A stretch of DNA of 64,000 bases, from NCBI GenBank assembly GCA_902599665.1, contig CACKGK010000007.1:1-64000 (forward strand). Reading direction: 5' to 3'. The stretch comes from an uncultured Pelagibacteraceae bacterium (GTDB lineage: Bacteria; Pseudomonadota; Alphaproteobacteria; Pelagibacterales; Pelagibacteraceae). The notes under the pieces are model-generated. The model searched no databases and was not told the origin of the DNA. It saw only the letters and a list, made by a program, of their open reading frames with translations. Below, piece by piece: positions 35,789-43,601 of the stretch (the first letter of the stretch is position 1; every line of letters starts with the position of its first letter). Position numbers and translations under genes: made by a program.

Positions 35789-36904
35789 ATGATTGATGAA
35801 AAAATAACTGTAAATAGTTGGAACGAATGGGATCCATTAAAGCATGTAATAGTCGGCAAAGCAGACGGCACTTGTATACCTGCTCCTGAACCTGCATTAG
35901 ACGCAAAGGTTCCAGAGGACAGCGATATGAGAGGAAAATTTGGTCCGAGAACTAAAGATACAGTTGATAAAGCAAATCAATTGTTAGATGATTTTTCAAA
36001 TACTTTGAAAAAAAGAGGGATAAAAGTTGATAGACCAGATCCAATTAATTTTAATCAAAAAACTTCAACACCTGATTGGGAAACTGAAACTATGTTCGGG
36101 TGTATGCCTCCCAGAGACGTTTTATTAACTGTAGGTAATGAAATTCTTGAAGCAACGATGAGTTATAGGTGCAGATGGTTTGAATATTTATGCTACAGAC
36201 CCTTACTTAAGAAATATTATAACTATGATCCTAATATGAGACATGAGTCTGCTCCAAAACCAAGATTAACAGATGCAGATTATCGAAAAGATTATCTTTC
36301 AGATAAAATTGGTATTCAAAAAAGACTAGAATGGACAGAAAAAAAATATTTTGTTACTACTGAGGAGGAACCGCTATTTGATGCTGCTGATGTGTTAAGA
36401 TTTGGTAAGGACCTAGTTGTTCAACATGGTTTTACAACAAATTTAAAAGGAATTGATTGGCTAAAAAGGCATTATAAAGATCATAGAGTTCATGCAGTAA
36501 ATTTTCCAGGTGACCCATATCCAATTCACATAGACGCAACATTTACGCCAATAAAAGAGGGTTTAATAATTAATAATCCGCAAAGAAGGCTTCCTAAAGA
36601 TCAAAGAAAACTATTTGAAGATAATGGATGGGAAATTTTAGATAGTGCTCAACCTGCACACAATGAACCACCACCCTTATGTTATTCATCGACCTGGTTA
36701 TCAATGAATGTTTTAGTTTTAGATTCTAAAACAGTATGTGTCGAACAAAGTGAGGTATATCAAGCAGAACAATTGGATAGACTTGGTATGGAAGTTGTTC
36801 CAGTTGCACTTAGAGATGCTTATGCATTTGGTGGTGGATTACACTGTTGCACAGCAGATGTATATCGTGAAGGTGAATGTAAAGATTATTTTCCAAAACA
36901 ATAA
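35789..36904 (+). CDS. Glycine amidinotransferase (arginine:glycine amidinotransferase family)
   Basis: Transfers the amidino group of arginine to an amine acceptor, classically glycine, giving guanidinoacetate and ornithine. The 371-residue protein has NSWNEWDPLKHVIVG at the N-terminus, FGCMPPRDVLLTVGNEI, FDAADVLRFGKDLVVQ, HIDATFTPIKEGLII and the active site GGGLHCCTADV with nucleophile Cys353 and the preceding His. These match AGAT more than the inosamine amidinotransferases of antibiotic pathways, but the acceptor could differ. It lies between a DMT permease and a threonine aldolase, which would supply glycine. Confidence 0.88.
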   Translation: MIDEKITVNSWNEWDPLKHVIVGKADGTCIPAPEPALDAKVPEDSDMRGKFGPRTKDTVDKANQLLDDFSNTLKKRGIKVDRPDPINFNQKTSTPDWETETMFGCMPPRDVLLTVGNEILEATMSYRCRWFEYLCYRPLLKKYYNYDPNMRHESAPKPRLTDADYRKDYLSDKIGIQKRLEWTEKKYFVTTEEEPLFDAADVLRFGKDLVVQHGFTTNLKGIDWLKRHYKDHRVHAVNFPGDPYPIHIDATFTPIKEGLIINNPQRRLPKDQRKLFEDNGWEILDSAQPAHNEPPPLCYSSTWLSMNVLVLDSKTVCVEQSEVYQAEQLDRLGMEVVPVALRDAYAFGGGLHCCTADVYREGECKDYFPKQ

Positions 36905-36906
36905 CT

Positions 36907-37953
36907 GTGGTTCAGATAAAAACAAAACGCGAAAGAATAAAATTTGCATCAGATAATGTAACTGGTGCATGTCCAGAAGTTCTAGATGCAATTCTAAAAT
37001 CTAATGATGATGATAAAACTCCTTATGGTAATGATAAACTATCAATAAATTTAAAAGATAAATTTTCAGAAATTTTTGAAAAAGAAGTTATAGTTTTTCC
37101 AGCAGCTTCTGGTACGGCTGCTAATGCATTGGCTTTATCAACAATAACCCCATCTTTTGGAAATATTTACTGCCATAGACTATCACATATCAATGTGGAT
37201 GAATGTGGAGCGCCTGAATTTTATACTGGAGGAGCAAAGTTAATAAACCTCAATGGAATTAATGGAAAAATCATGGCAGCTGAATTAGATAATAGTATTA
37301 GCGGCAAAGGCATTGTTCATCATACACAGCCTTCATCAGTGAGCATCAGTCAATTATGTGAGACTGGTGTAACTTATAAATTAGATGAAATTAAAAATAT
37401 ATCTGACGTAGCCCATAAACATAATTTAAGTATCCACATGGATGGTGCAAGATTTGCTAATGCTTTAGTTTCATTGAACTGTAGTCCAGCAGAAATGACA
37501 TGGAAATCTGGCATTGATGTACTATCTTTTGGAGCAACTAAAAATGGTTGCTTAGCAGCAGAGGCTATTATTTTTTTTAAATCTGAATTAGTAGGGAATA
37601 TGCCTTTTTTAATGAAAAGAGCAGGGCATTTACTATCAAAGATGCGTTTCGTATCAGCCCAATTAGATGCCTATATTACTAATGATGTTTGGCTGAAAAA
37701 TGCAAAACATGCAAATGCAATGGGAAAAAAATTGAGCCAAGGTTTACAATTACATAAAAGTATTGAATTAGCTTATCCTACAGAAGCAAATGAAGTATTT
37801 GTTAAAATACCAAAATATTTAATTGATCAACTAAATTCACATGGCTACAAAATAAATGATGATGAGTGGGAGGACAAAGCTGTTAGACTAGTTGCTGCTT
37901 GGAATACCAACCCATCTGATATTGACTCATTTTTAAATATAATTAAATCTTAA
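36907..37953 (+). CDS. Low-specificity threonine aldolase family protein
   Basis: PLP enzyme cleaving threonine or allo-threonine to glycine and acetaldehyde. The 348-residue sequence shows FASDNVTGACPEVLDAI, VFPAASGTAANALAL, HINVDECGAPEFYTGGAKL, HMDGARFANALVSL and the PLP-lysine region SFGATKNGCLAAEAI. The best start is a GTG two bases after the amidinotransferase stop. Glycine from this reaction is the co-substrate of the gene upstream. SAR11 strains are known to need a glycine or serine source, so the step may matter physiologically. Confidence 0.9.
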   Translation: MVQIKTKRERIKFASDNVTGACPEVLDAILKSNDDDKTPYGNDKLSINLKDKFSEIFEKEVIVFPAASGTAANALALSTITPSFGNIYCHRLSHINVDECGAPEFYTGGAKLINLNGINGKIMAAELDNSISGKGIVHHTQPSSVSISQLCETGVTYKLDEIKNISDVAHKHNLSIHMDGARFANALVSLNCSPAEMTWKSGIDVLSFGATKNGCLAAEAIIFFKSELVGNMPFLMKRAGHLLSKMRFVSAQLDAYITNDVWLKNAKHANAMGKKLSQGLQLHKSIELAYPTEANEVFVKIPKYLIDQLNSHGYKINDDEWEDKAVRLVAAWNTNPSDIDSFLNIIKS

Positions 37954-37954
37954 T

Positions 37955-38182
37955 TTAACTAGGATTTTCTTTAAGAAAATTTATATAATTTACCACTTCA
38001 TCAAATTTTTCATCTTCAATATCCTTGTAGCTAGATTTAAATTTATTCTTTACACAAATTGCAATATGAGCGTAAGGATTTCTACCTTTAGGATGATTAG
38101 GATGATCTGGAAGTTGTCCTTCCAAATAATCGCCAGCTTCCTGAATAATTTTCCACAGTTTACTTGCGTTTTCTTTATTCAC
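37955..38182 (-). CDS. Conserved-looking 75-aa hypothetical protein, 5' end partly duplicated
   Basis: A small soluble acidic-basic protein (NKENASKLWKIIQEAGDYL at the start, DHPNHPKGRNPYAHIA in the middle, FDEVVNYINFLKENPS at the end) of no family I recognise. Its start is a GTG. The first ~20 codons plus flank recur at 43104-43170, where the copy starts with ATG but ends after 22 codons. The gene therefore marks the edge of the restriction-modification island: one copy was cut by the insertion and the other is whole. Confidence 0.7.
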   Translation of the reverse strand: MNKENASKLWKIIQEAGDYLEGQLPDHPNHPKGRNPYAHIAICVKNKFKSSYKDIEDEKFDEVVNYINFLKENPS

Positions 38183-38190
38183 ACTGTCCC
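38124..38190. repeat. Left copy of the ~67-bp direct repeat bounding the R-M island
   Basis: Matches 43104-43170 in the same orientation with five differences over 67 positions (constant offset of 4980). The first 32 bases are identical. It covers the 5' end of the 75-aa gene and a few bases before its start codon. It is a candidate attachment site or target duplication. Confidence 0.9.
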
Positions 38191-38210
38191 ATTTTCTGTT
38201 TTATCTCTTC

Positions 38211-38232
38211 TGTGTCGAGTTTGTGTCGAGTT
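38211..38232. repeat. Tandem 11-bp repeat TGTGTCGAGTT x2
   Basis: Two perfect adjoining copies (38211-38221, 38222-38232), just inside the left boundary repeat. The same 11-mer occurs at 42964-42974 near the other end of the island in the same orientation. CG-containing 11-mers recurring by chance are unlikely in this AT-rich DNA. Confidence 0.85.
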
Positions 38233-38248
38233 ATCCTATATAATCCTA

Positions 38249-38896
38249 TTAAGCGAAAACATCTAAAAGAAATTTTTTTTCTAATTTTAAAAATTGTCCC
38301 TTGATTTCTTTCTCATTAATTAAAGATAAATGATCTTTTGCTATGTAATAATTTTTATAAAAATCGTTTACTTTTTTAACTATATTTTCTTGTATTTTTA
38401 AATCTAAGTCTGGAATAGTAATTTCTAAAATTGATGGAAGATTTAATTCAACTTGATCTGTTGAACCAGAAAATATTATTTCAATATCAGTTTGTACATA
38501 AGGTGATGCCAAATAATAAAAGATAAAGTAAGGATTAATTCCTTTTTTTGCTCTAATGATAGTTATATGACTATCAACTGTTATTTTTTTGAATTTATTT
38601 GGATAATATATTGACGCTCTTCCAATAGTTCCAGTACCTGTAGAATTTAACAAAATATCACCAGATTTTAAAAATCTATCTTCATCAATACTTTCCCAAA
38701 AATCTTTTGTAAGAAATTTTATGTGTTCATAATATATATTTTGCCAGTGAATACATTTTTGATTTAAAATTGGAAAATCATTTATCTTATCCGAATATTT
38801 TGGACTTTTCCCTCTTTGAACATATTCGGTTAGCTCACCTAAAGTGGTTTTTTTCCATTCGCTATTAAATTCTAATATATTTTTTTTTTTACTCAT
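38249..38896 (-). CDS. hsdS: Type I restriction-modification specificity subunit, half-size
   Basis: DNA-recognition subunit of the type I complex. Only 215 residues, with one target-recognition domain (WKKTTLGELTEYVQRGKSP, then GDILLNSTGTGTIGRA, ending in the family's LPSILEITIPDLDLKIQENIV motif) and one long helical spacer. Usual HsdS has two such units (about 400 residues). Half-size subunits in other systems dimerise to read a symmetric site. The ATG overlaps the hsdM stop (TAATG). Eleven A residues lie in codons 3-6. The stop is only 59 bp from the left boundary repeat, so truncation by the boundary is also possible. Confidence 0.88.
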   Translation of the reverse strand: MSKKKNILEFNSEWKKTTLGELTEYVQRGKSPKYSDKINDFPILNQKCIHWQNIYYEHIKFLTKDFWESIDEDRFLKSGDILLNSTGTGTIGRASIYYPNKFKKITVDSHITIIRAKKGINPYFIFYYLASPYVQTDIEIIFSGSTDQVELNLPSILEITIPDLDLKIQENIVKKVNDFYKNYYIAKDHLSLINEKEIKGQFLKLEKKFLLDVFA

Positions 38897-40305
38897 TACT
38901 TAATTTTATTTAAATACTTTAGTGATAAGTTGAGATTTTTTTTTATATCATCAATAATCATTTCTCTTTTTGGAAGGTTTTCTAATGCTTTTATTTCATC
39001 AGCTTTCAGCCATCGTATATCAAGGTTATAATTATTATCTTCAATTAATTTATATGAAAACTTTCTGAATCTTCCTTCTTCACCATCATCAATTCTTTTT
39101 GATTTTCCATATTCATCTTTTCCAAATTTTTTATAAAAATCTAACAAATCATCATCTTTAATGGGTTTAGATTTACCAAATTTTGGAATTGAGGTTCTGT
39201 AATCGTAAATCCATAAATTTTGGTTTTTTTCATCTGAGTTTTTTTTCTTATAGAAAAACATTAAGTTGGTTCTTACAGAGGGTGTATAAAAAATTCCTTG
39301 TGGAAGTCGCAAAATAGTATGTAAAATACAATTATCTAAAAACTCCTTCCTTATATCAACGCCTACACCATCAATACTTAAAATTGAGTCTGGAAATATA
39401 ACAGCAGCACGTCCGCCTGGTTTTAAATTTTTGTATATATGTTGAAGAAAACCAAGTTGTTTATTTGAGGTTTCATAAATAAAATCATCTCTTGAGCTTA
39501 AATTGTCCCTTGAAGATGTACCAAAAGGAGGATTAGTTAAAATAACATCACTCTTAATTAAGTCTTTTCCAATTGACGAAAGGGTATTACCTCGGTTTAT
39601 TTTTGCATTTATATCATGCAAATATAAATTCATCATGCATATCCTATGGCTATCCGTGATTAACTCTATTCCTTTAAACGCATCATTTTTTTGAAAATTT
39701 TGTTCTCTAAGGGATAGATCAAATAATTGATCGTTATTTTTTTTTATATATCTATCTGCTGTTATTAAAAAGCCACCAGTTCCAGCAGCAGGATCACATA
39801 TAACTTCTTTGATTTTAGGTTTGACTAGATTAACAGAAAGATTAATAACAGCTCTAGGTGTATAATACTGACCTGCACCTTTCTTGCCTTCATTCCCTGT
39901 TTTTTCAACAAGTCCTTCATAAAGATCAGCTAGCCCACCTTCTTTACTTTTAACTGAATACCAGTCTAAATTATTTATATTTGTTACTAGAGTGTTTAAA
40001 TTTCTTGGTTCTCTAATTGAAGTTGATGCATTTAAGAATATACTTTGAATATAAAAGTCATCACTCATTCCAAGCTCTAACAGCATTTTTCTGTAAAAAT
40101 TAAATTGTTCTGACCCAACTTTGGAAACTAAATCCTGCCATCTATAACCATTTGGTAATCCATCTTCTTTTTCTAATTCAAAATTCATTTTGAGAAAAAG
40201 TAAATAAGTAAGTTCCGTAGTGTATTGTAAATACGTAACTCCATCGTCTTTAAGAATTTTTGCAAAACTCCAAAGTTTTTTTACAATATCAATCTGCTTT
40301 GTCAT
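38896..40305 (-). CDS. hsdM: Type I restriction-modification DNA methyltransferase subunit
   Basis: N6-adenine methyltransferase of the type I complex, about 469 residues. N-terminal helical domain (IVKKLWSFAKILKDDGVTY), then GQYYTPRAVINLSV, the SAM motif DPAAGTGGFL and the catalytic NPPF in ILTNPPFGTS. The frame extends four codons to an ATG at 40317, but the ATG at 40305 makes a 4-bp ATGA overlap with the hsdR stop, typical of operons. Complete and apparently functional. Confidence 0.95.
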   Translation of the reverse strand: MTKQIDIVKKLWSFAKILKDDGVTYLQYTTELTYLLFLKMNFELEKEDGLPNGYRWQDLVSKVGSEQFNFYRKMLLELGMSDDFYIQSIFLNASTSIREPRNLNTLVTNINNLDWYSVKSKEGGLADLYEGLVEKTGNEGKKGAGQYYTPRAVINLSVNLVKPKIKEVICDPAAGTGGFLITADRYIKKNNDQLFDLSLREQNFQKNDAFKGIELITDSHRICMMNLYLHDINAKINRGNTLSSIGKDLIKSDVILTNPPFGTSSRDNLSSRDDFIYETSNKQLGFLQHIYKNLKPGGRAAVIFPDSILSIDGVGVDIRKEFLDNCILHTILRLPQGIFYTPSVRTNLMFFYKKKNSDEKNQNLWIYDYRTSIPKFGKSKPIKDDDLLDFYKKFGKDEYGKSKRIDDGEEGRFRKFSYKLIEDNNYNLDIRWLKADEIKALENLPKREMIIDDIKKNLNLSLKYLNKIK

Positions 40306-42905
40306 GATGCTTTCCAAATTTCTTCATTAATTTCTTTCATCAAATTTGAGAAATTATTATCAAAAACTTTATTTAAATAATTAAAACCTCCAAGATCTTT
40401 AAAAGCTCCATCATCAAAGGTTTCATTATCAACAATAGTCTCTTTTATAATTTGATTAGCAATTCTTTTTAGCCAAGTTATTTGAGGTTTAGTCCAATCT
40501 TTCTTATTAAGAATATTTTCAATGGCATTTTTCACTCTTTTTTCGTACGGAAGCAAAGGATCTCCAATTGATGCTTGTCTAATAAAACCTATTATTCTAG
40601 CTGTAACATCTATATTTTTTGTAATTTTATATGAGTACTGTATTTCTTTTTCTTTAAAACCTTTTTCAGATAAAATTATTGAAATTTCTTTTAAGTGTGA
40701 TTTTTTAAAAGATTTTGGACTTGTACTTAATATTTTTAATGCCTCAACTTTATTTTTATTTTGATTAATAAAATCATTAAAATTTTTTATATAGTCAGAT
40801 GGATCTTTAATTATACTGGAAACTTCAATAGTTTTATCAACATGTTCTGAAACTGGGATATATCTTTCAATTTCGTTTTCATCGAAAATTTTATTTAATT
40901 TTTCCAATTTACTTAAATTAAAACTATTTTTACTTTCTTCTTTTATTTCATTTATTATTTCACTTATATTTTGATCAAAAACATCTTTGATTTTATTTTT
41001 TGTGATGTCAGTTAAAAATCTTTTTTTTGCATTAAGTTTAACTAGAAGCTCATCTTTAAAAAAGTTAAACTCATGCTCAGTCTTACTTTGGTTTATTTGG
41101 GTTAATATTTGATCAATTTTTTTATTTTTTTCTTTAACAACTGGCTTCATATCTGTGATTTCACCCAATGAATTAAATACTCCTATGGTATCAAATACTC
41201 TAAAACTTTCTTTTTTGATTTCAGGACAAGGTCTAGTTGCTCTCCCTAACATTTGTTCAAATAAAATTCTGCTATTTACGTTTCTAACGAATATAAGATT
41301 ACAAAGTGGATGAATATCTATCCCTGTTGTAAGTAGATCAACCGTTACTGCTATGTTTGGAAATTTATCAAACTGAAATTTTTTAATCATATTTTCAGGC
41401 CTATCAATGCTACCTGTGATTTTTTCTATTGAATTGTCTTTAATTGATCCGTATTTTTTAACAAAAGCTTTTTTTAATTCATCAACCAGAATATCTGCAT
41501 GATTATCATTAACGGCAAAAAATAAACTTTTTTCATCTAAACTTGGATCTATTTCATCACTCATTGTTTCCGCAATCGCTTTATTGAAATTTCTTGTTAT
41601 AACGAGTTTGTTAAATTCATTTGGGCCAAAATTTAATTCATCTTCTAAAATCTGGTCTTTGATTGACGAGTCTTTTGAACTTACAAATTTTACTTTTTCA
41701 CCTTCTTTCCATCTAATCCCGTATTTTGAAAGTTTCGTATATAATCTATATGGCGGCTCGTGATCTATTAGCCAACCATCAATTACCCCTTCTCTATAAG
41801 AATAATTAAAAATAGGCTTACCAAAAATATCTACTGTATGAACGGCAGGGGTTGCGGTAATTCCAATTTTTATTGCATCAAAATAGTTAATACACTTTTT
41901 GTATGATGAGAAGTAATTTTCATGGCTATCAAAATGAATTTCATCTTGGTCCATTTCCTTATCTAAAAAGTAACCCCGGTGACATTCATCAACTATTATG
42001 CAGTCATAATCATCGATTTTTAAGTTATCTTCACTATTGCCATATAATACTCTTTTAATTAAGCCTTGTATTGTAACAATGTGAATTTGTGTGTCCAGAT
42101 CTGGTTTTTTTATACTTGGTTCAGCAATATTATAAATTTTATTTAAAGTATTTCCGTATTCTATTTCTATAGTTGAGAATTTATCCATAGCTTGCGTTGC
42201 TAAACTTTTTCTATCTACGACAAACAGAATTCTATTACATAATTTACTACTTAATAATCTATGCATTAAAAATAGAGAAATTATTGTTTTACCTGTTCCA
42301 GTAGCCAAAGATAACAAGCATTCACGTTTACCTTTTATTATTGCTTCTTCAGTACATTTGATTGAATTAATTTGATAATCTCTTAAAGATCCAAAATTAA
42401 TTTTCTTGAGCCTCTCTTGGGAAAAATTAATGTTTGAATTTAATAAATTTTTTAAACCTTGTGGTGTATACCAATTTCTTAAAGGTCTTCGTGGTGTAGA
42501 TCTTATAAGGTCTGCAAACCAGATACCACTTTTTGTGGGTAGTGCTTCTGAAAAATCTCTTCCATTTGATGAGAATGCAAAGGGTATCTTATATTCACTC
42601 GATTTATTAATAATATTTTCATTATGTAAAGCTTGAAAATCTTTACTATACCTCTGTGCTTGACCAATGTCTCCTGGTATATCTGTAGAATCTTTCTTAG
42701 CTTCTACAGCCCCAATAGCGTCTAAACCAGTAAACAAAATATAATCTGCTGGTCCACTGCTTGTAGGGTATTCTGCTATTGCAACATTCTCACCATGTTT
42801 TGGTCTATAGCCTTTAGTATAATTTATATTTTCTGTATCAGCCTTCCAACCGGCTTTATTCAACTGAGCATCAATTAATTTTCGTCTCGTTTCTTTCTCA
42901 TCCAT
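40302..42905 (-). CDS. hsdR: Type I restriction-modification restriction/translocase subunit
   Basis: ATP-dependent DNA translocase and nuclease, 867 residues, in the size range of the EcoEI-like R subunits. A PD-(D/E)xK nuclease site is visible as Asp54 (GPADYILF) and Glu68-x-Lys70 (AVEAKK). Helicase motifs follow: Walker A TGTGKT at 202-207, DECH, TATP, and the motif VI-like QMLGRATRPCPE. The C-terminal helical region contacts HsdM in known systems. It is the first gene of the hsdR-hsdM-hsdS operon and shows no frameshift. Confidence 0.94.
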   Translation of the reverse strand: MDEKETRRKLIDAQLNKAGWKADTENINYTKGYRPKHGENVAIAEYPTSSGPADYILFTGLDAIGAVEAKKDSTDIPGDIGQAQRYSKDFQALHNENIINKSSEYKIPFAFSSNGRDFSEALPTKSGIWFADLIRSTPRRPLRNWYTPQGLKNLLNSNINFSQERLKKINFGSLRDYQINSIKCTEEAIIKGKRECLLSLATGTGKTIISLFLMHRLLSSKLCNRILFVVDRKSLATQAMDKFSTIEIEYGNTLNKIYNIAEPSIKKPDLDTQIHIVTIQGLIKRVLYGNSEDNLKIDDYDCIIVDECHRGYFLDKEMDQDEIHFDSHENYFSSYKKCINYFDAIKIGITATPAVHTVDIFGKPIFNYSYREGVIDGWLIDHEPPYRLYTKLSKYGIRWKEGEKVKFVSSKDSSIKDQILEDELNFGPNEFNKLVITRNFNKAIAETMSDEIDPSLDEKSLFFAVNDNHADILVDELKKAFVKKYGSIKDNSIEKITGSIDRPENMIKKFQFDKFPNIAVTVDLLTTGIDIHPLCNLIFVRNVNSRILFEQMLGRATRPCPEIKKESFRVFDTIGVFNSLGEITDMKPVVKEKNKKIDQILTQINQSKTEHEFNFFKDELLVKLNAKKRFLTDITKNKIKDVFDQNISEIINEIKEESKNSFNLSKLEKLNKIFDENEIERYIPVSEHVDKTIEVSSIIKDPSDYIKNFNDFINQNKNKVEALKILSTSPKSFKKSHLKEISIILSEKGFKEKEIQYSYKITKNIDVTARIIGFIRQASIGDPLLPYEKRVKNAIENILNKKDWTKPQITWLKRIANQIIKETIVDNETFDDGAFKDLGGFNYLNKVFDNNFSNLMKEINEEIWKAS

Positions 42906-42963
42906 AACTGATAACTATTATTACATTTATAAATTAGGTAATTCTAGTTTGATTTATCTTTTT

Positions 42964-42986
42964 TGTGTCGAGTTGGTGATCGAGTT
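42964..42986. repeat. TGTGTCGAGTT and a degenerate second copy near the right island end
   Basis: An exact copy at 42964-42974 is followed at once by GGTGATCGAGTT, an imperfect repeat. This mirrors the tandem pair at 38211-38232 and keeps the same orientation. Confidence 0.75.
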
Positions 42987-43060
42987 TTTTAATAAAATTG
43001 ATGAGTCTTTAAGCGATTTATTTAAAGCTAACTTTTTAATATCCGCATAAGTACTGTAGT

Positions 43061-43090
43061 TTAATGTGGCTTAATGTGGATTATGTTGTC
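43061..43090. repeat. Tandem 10-bp repeats (TTAATGTGGC, TTAATGTGGA, TTATGTTGTC)
   Basis: Two near-identical 10-mers (nine of ten bases alike) and a decayed third lie just before the right boundary repeat. They could be protein-binding sites at an element end. Confidence 0.55.
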
Positions 43091-43093
43091 CCT

Positions 43094-43162
43094 CTATTCC
43101 CGTAAATAATCGCCAGCTTCCTGAATAATTTTCCAGAGTTTACTTGCGTTTTCTTTGTTCAT
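43094..43162 (-). pseudogene. Truncated 5' copy of the 75-aa gene
   Basis: Minus-strand ATG at 43162 followed by 20 codons that match the 75-aa protein at 37955-38182 (MNKENASKLWKIIQEAGDYL), then two unrelated codons and TAG. The match stops at the repeat edge at 43104. It appears to be the severed original start of that gene, or a copy carried by the element. Confidence 0.8.
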
Positions 43163-43170
43163 ACTATTCC
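43104..43170. repeat. Right copy of the ~67-bp direct repeat bounding the R-M island
   Basis: Partner of 38124-38190, same orientation, five differences over 67 positions. It differs in having ATG rather than GTG as the start codon of the duplicated gene end. Confidence 0.9.
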
Positions 43171-43233
43171 AACTTTGATTTATATAAATTAGCCATATTA
43201 TGTAATAATTATTCAAAGAAATACTGTAGATAT

Positions 43234-43356
43234 TTAAAATCCACCTCGCCAATTATTTTTAGATTTAAAATCTTTCTCTTCTTGCTTTGATGTTGGTCTA
43301 AATAAATAATAACTCACAACAACAATAACTAATATAACTAAAATAGTTTCAATCAT
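43234..43356 (-). CDS. Predicted 40-aa single-pass membrane protein
   Basis: A minus-strand frame with ATG at 43356. It has one strongly hydrophobic segment (ETILVILVIVVVSYYLF) and a charged tail rich in Lys and Glu ending WRGGF. The layout (short N-terminus, single helix, polar tail) is typical of real small membrane proteins. No family recognised. It lies just outside the island's right repeat. Confidence 0.5.
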   Translation of the reverse strand: MIETILVILVIVVVSYYLFRPTSKQEEKDFKSKNNWRGGF

Positions 43357-43584
43357 GTGAGTAGCTATTTATGTTACCAAAAAGTTTTTTCATAATATAA
43401 TGTTATCAAAAACCTATAGGTTATACCTTTTGATTTATATCTCATAATAAGTGTCAAAAGGAATAGCTTATATTAACTTGATAATTTTTTAATCATATTT
43501 TGCTCATAATAATTAGAAAAATTTATATAAAAATGTGATATCCATCTATTAAACAAGTATATTATAAAAACTTACACTATATTA

Positions 43585-43593
43585 CAGGAGGTG
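43585..43593 (+). promoter_or_regulatory. Strong Shine-Dalgarno before the sulfotransferase gene
   Basis: CAGGAGGTG, eight bases before the ATG at 43602, is among the best anti-SD matches in the window. Most neighbours have no clear site, which supports a foreign origin or strong translation of this gene. Confidence 0.75.
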
Positions 43594-43601
43594 TAAAAAA
43601 T

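Larger units (their letters stand above)
42906..43233. other. Non-coding right margin of the R-M island
   Basis: This 328-bp stretch holds the hsdR upstream region, one exact and one imperfect copy of the island 11-mer (42964-42986), 10-bp tandem repeats at 43061-43090 and the right copy of the boundary repeat with its truncated gene start (43104-43170). I see no integrase, transposase or tRNA gene. Confidence 0.8.

Noticed and set aside
38880..38890. Phase-variable A11 tract in hsdS
   Set aside because: Equal or longer A/T runs occur in plain housekeeping genes here (for example panB near 12237), so the tract alone is not evidence of phase variation.
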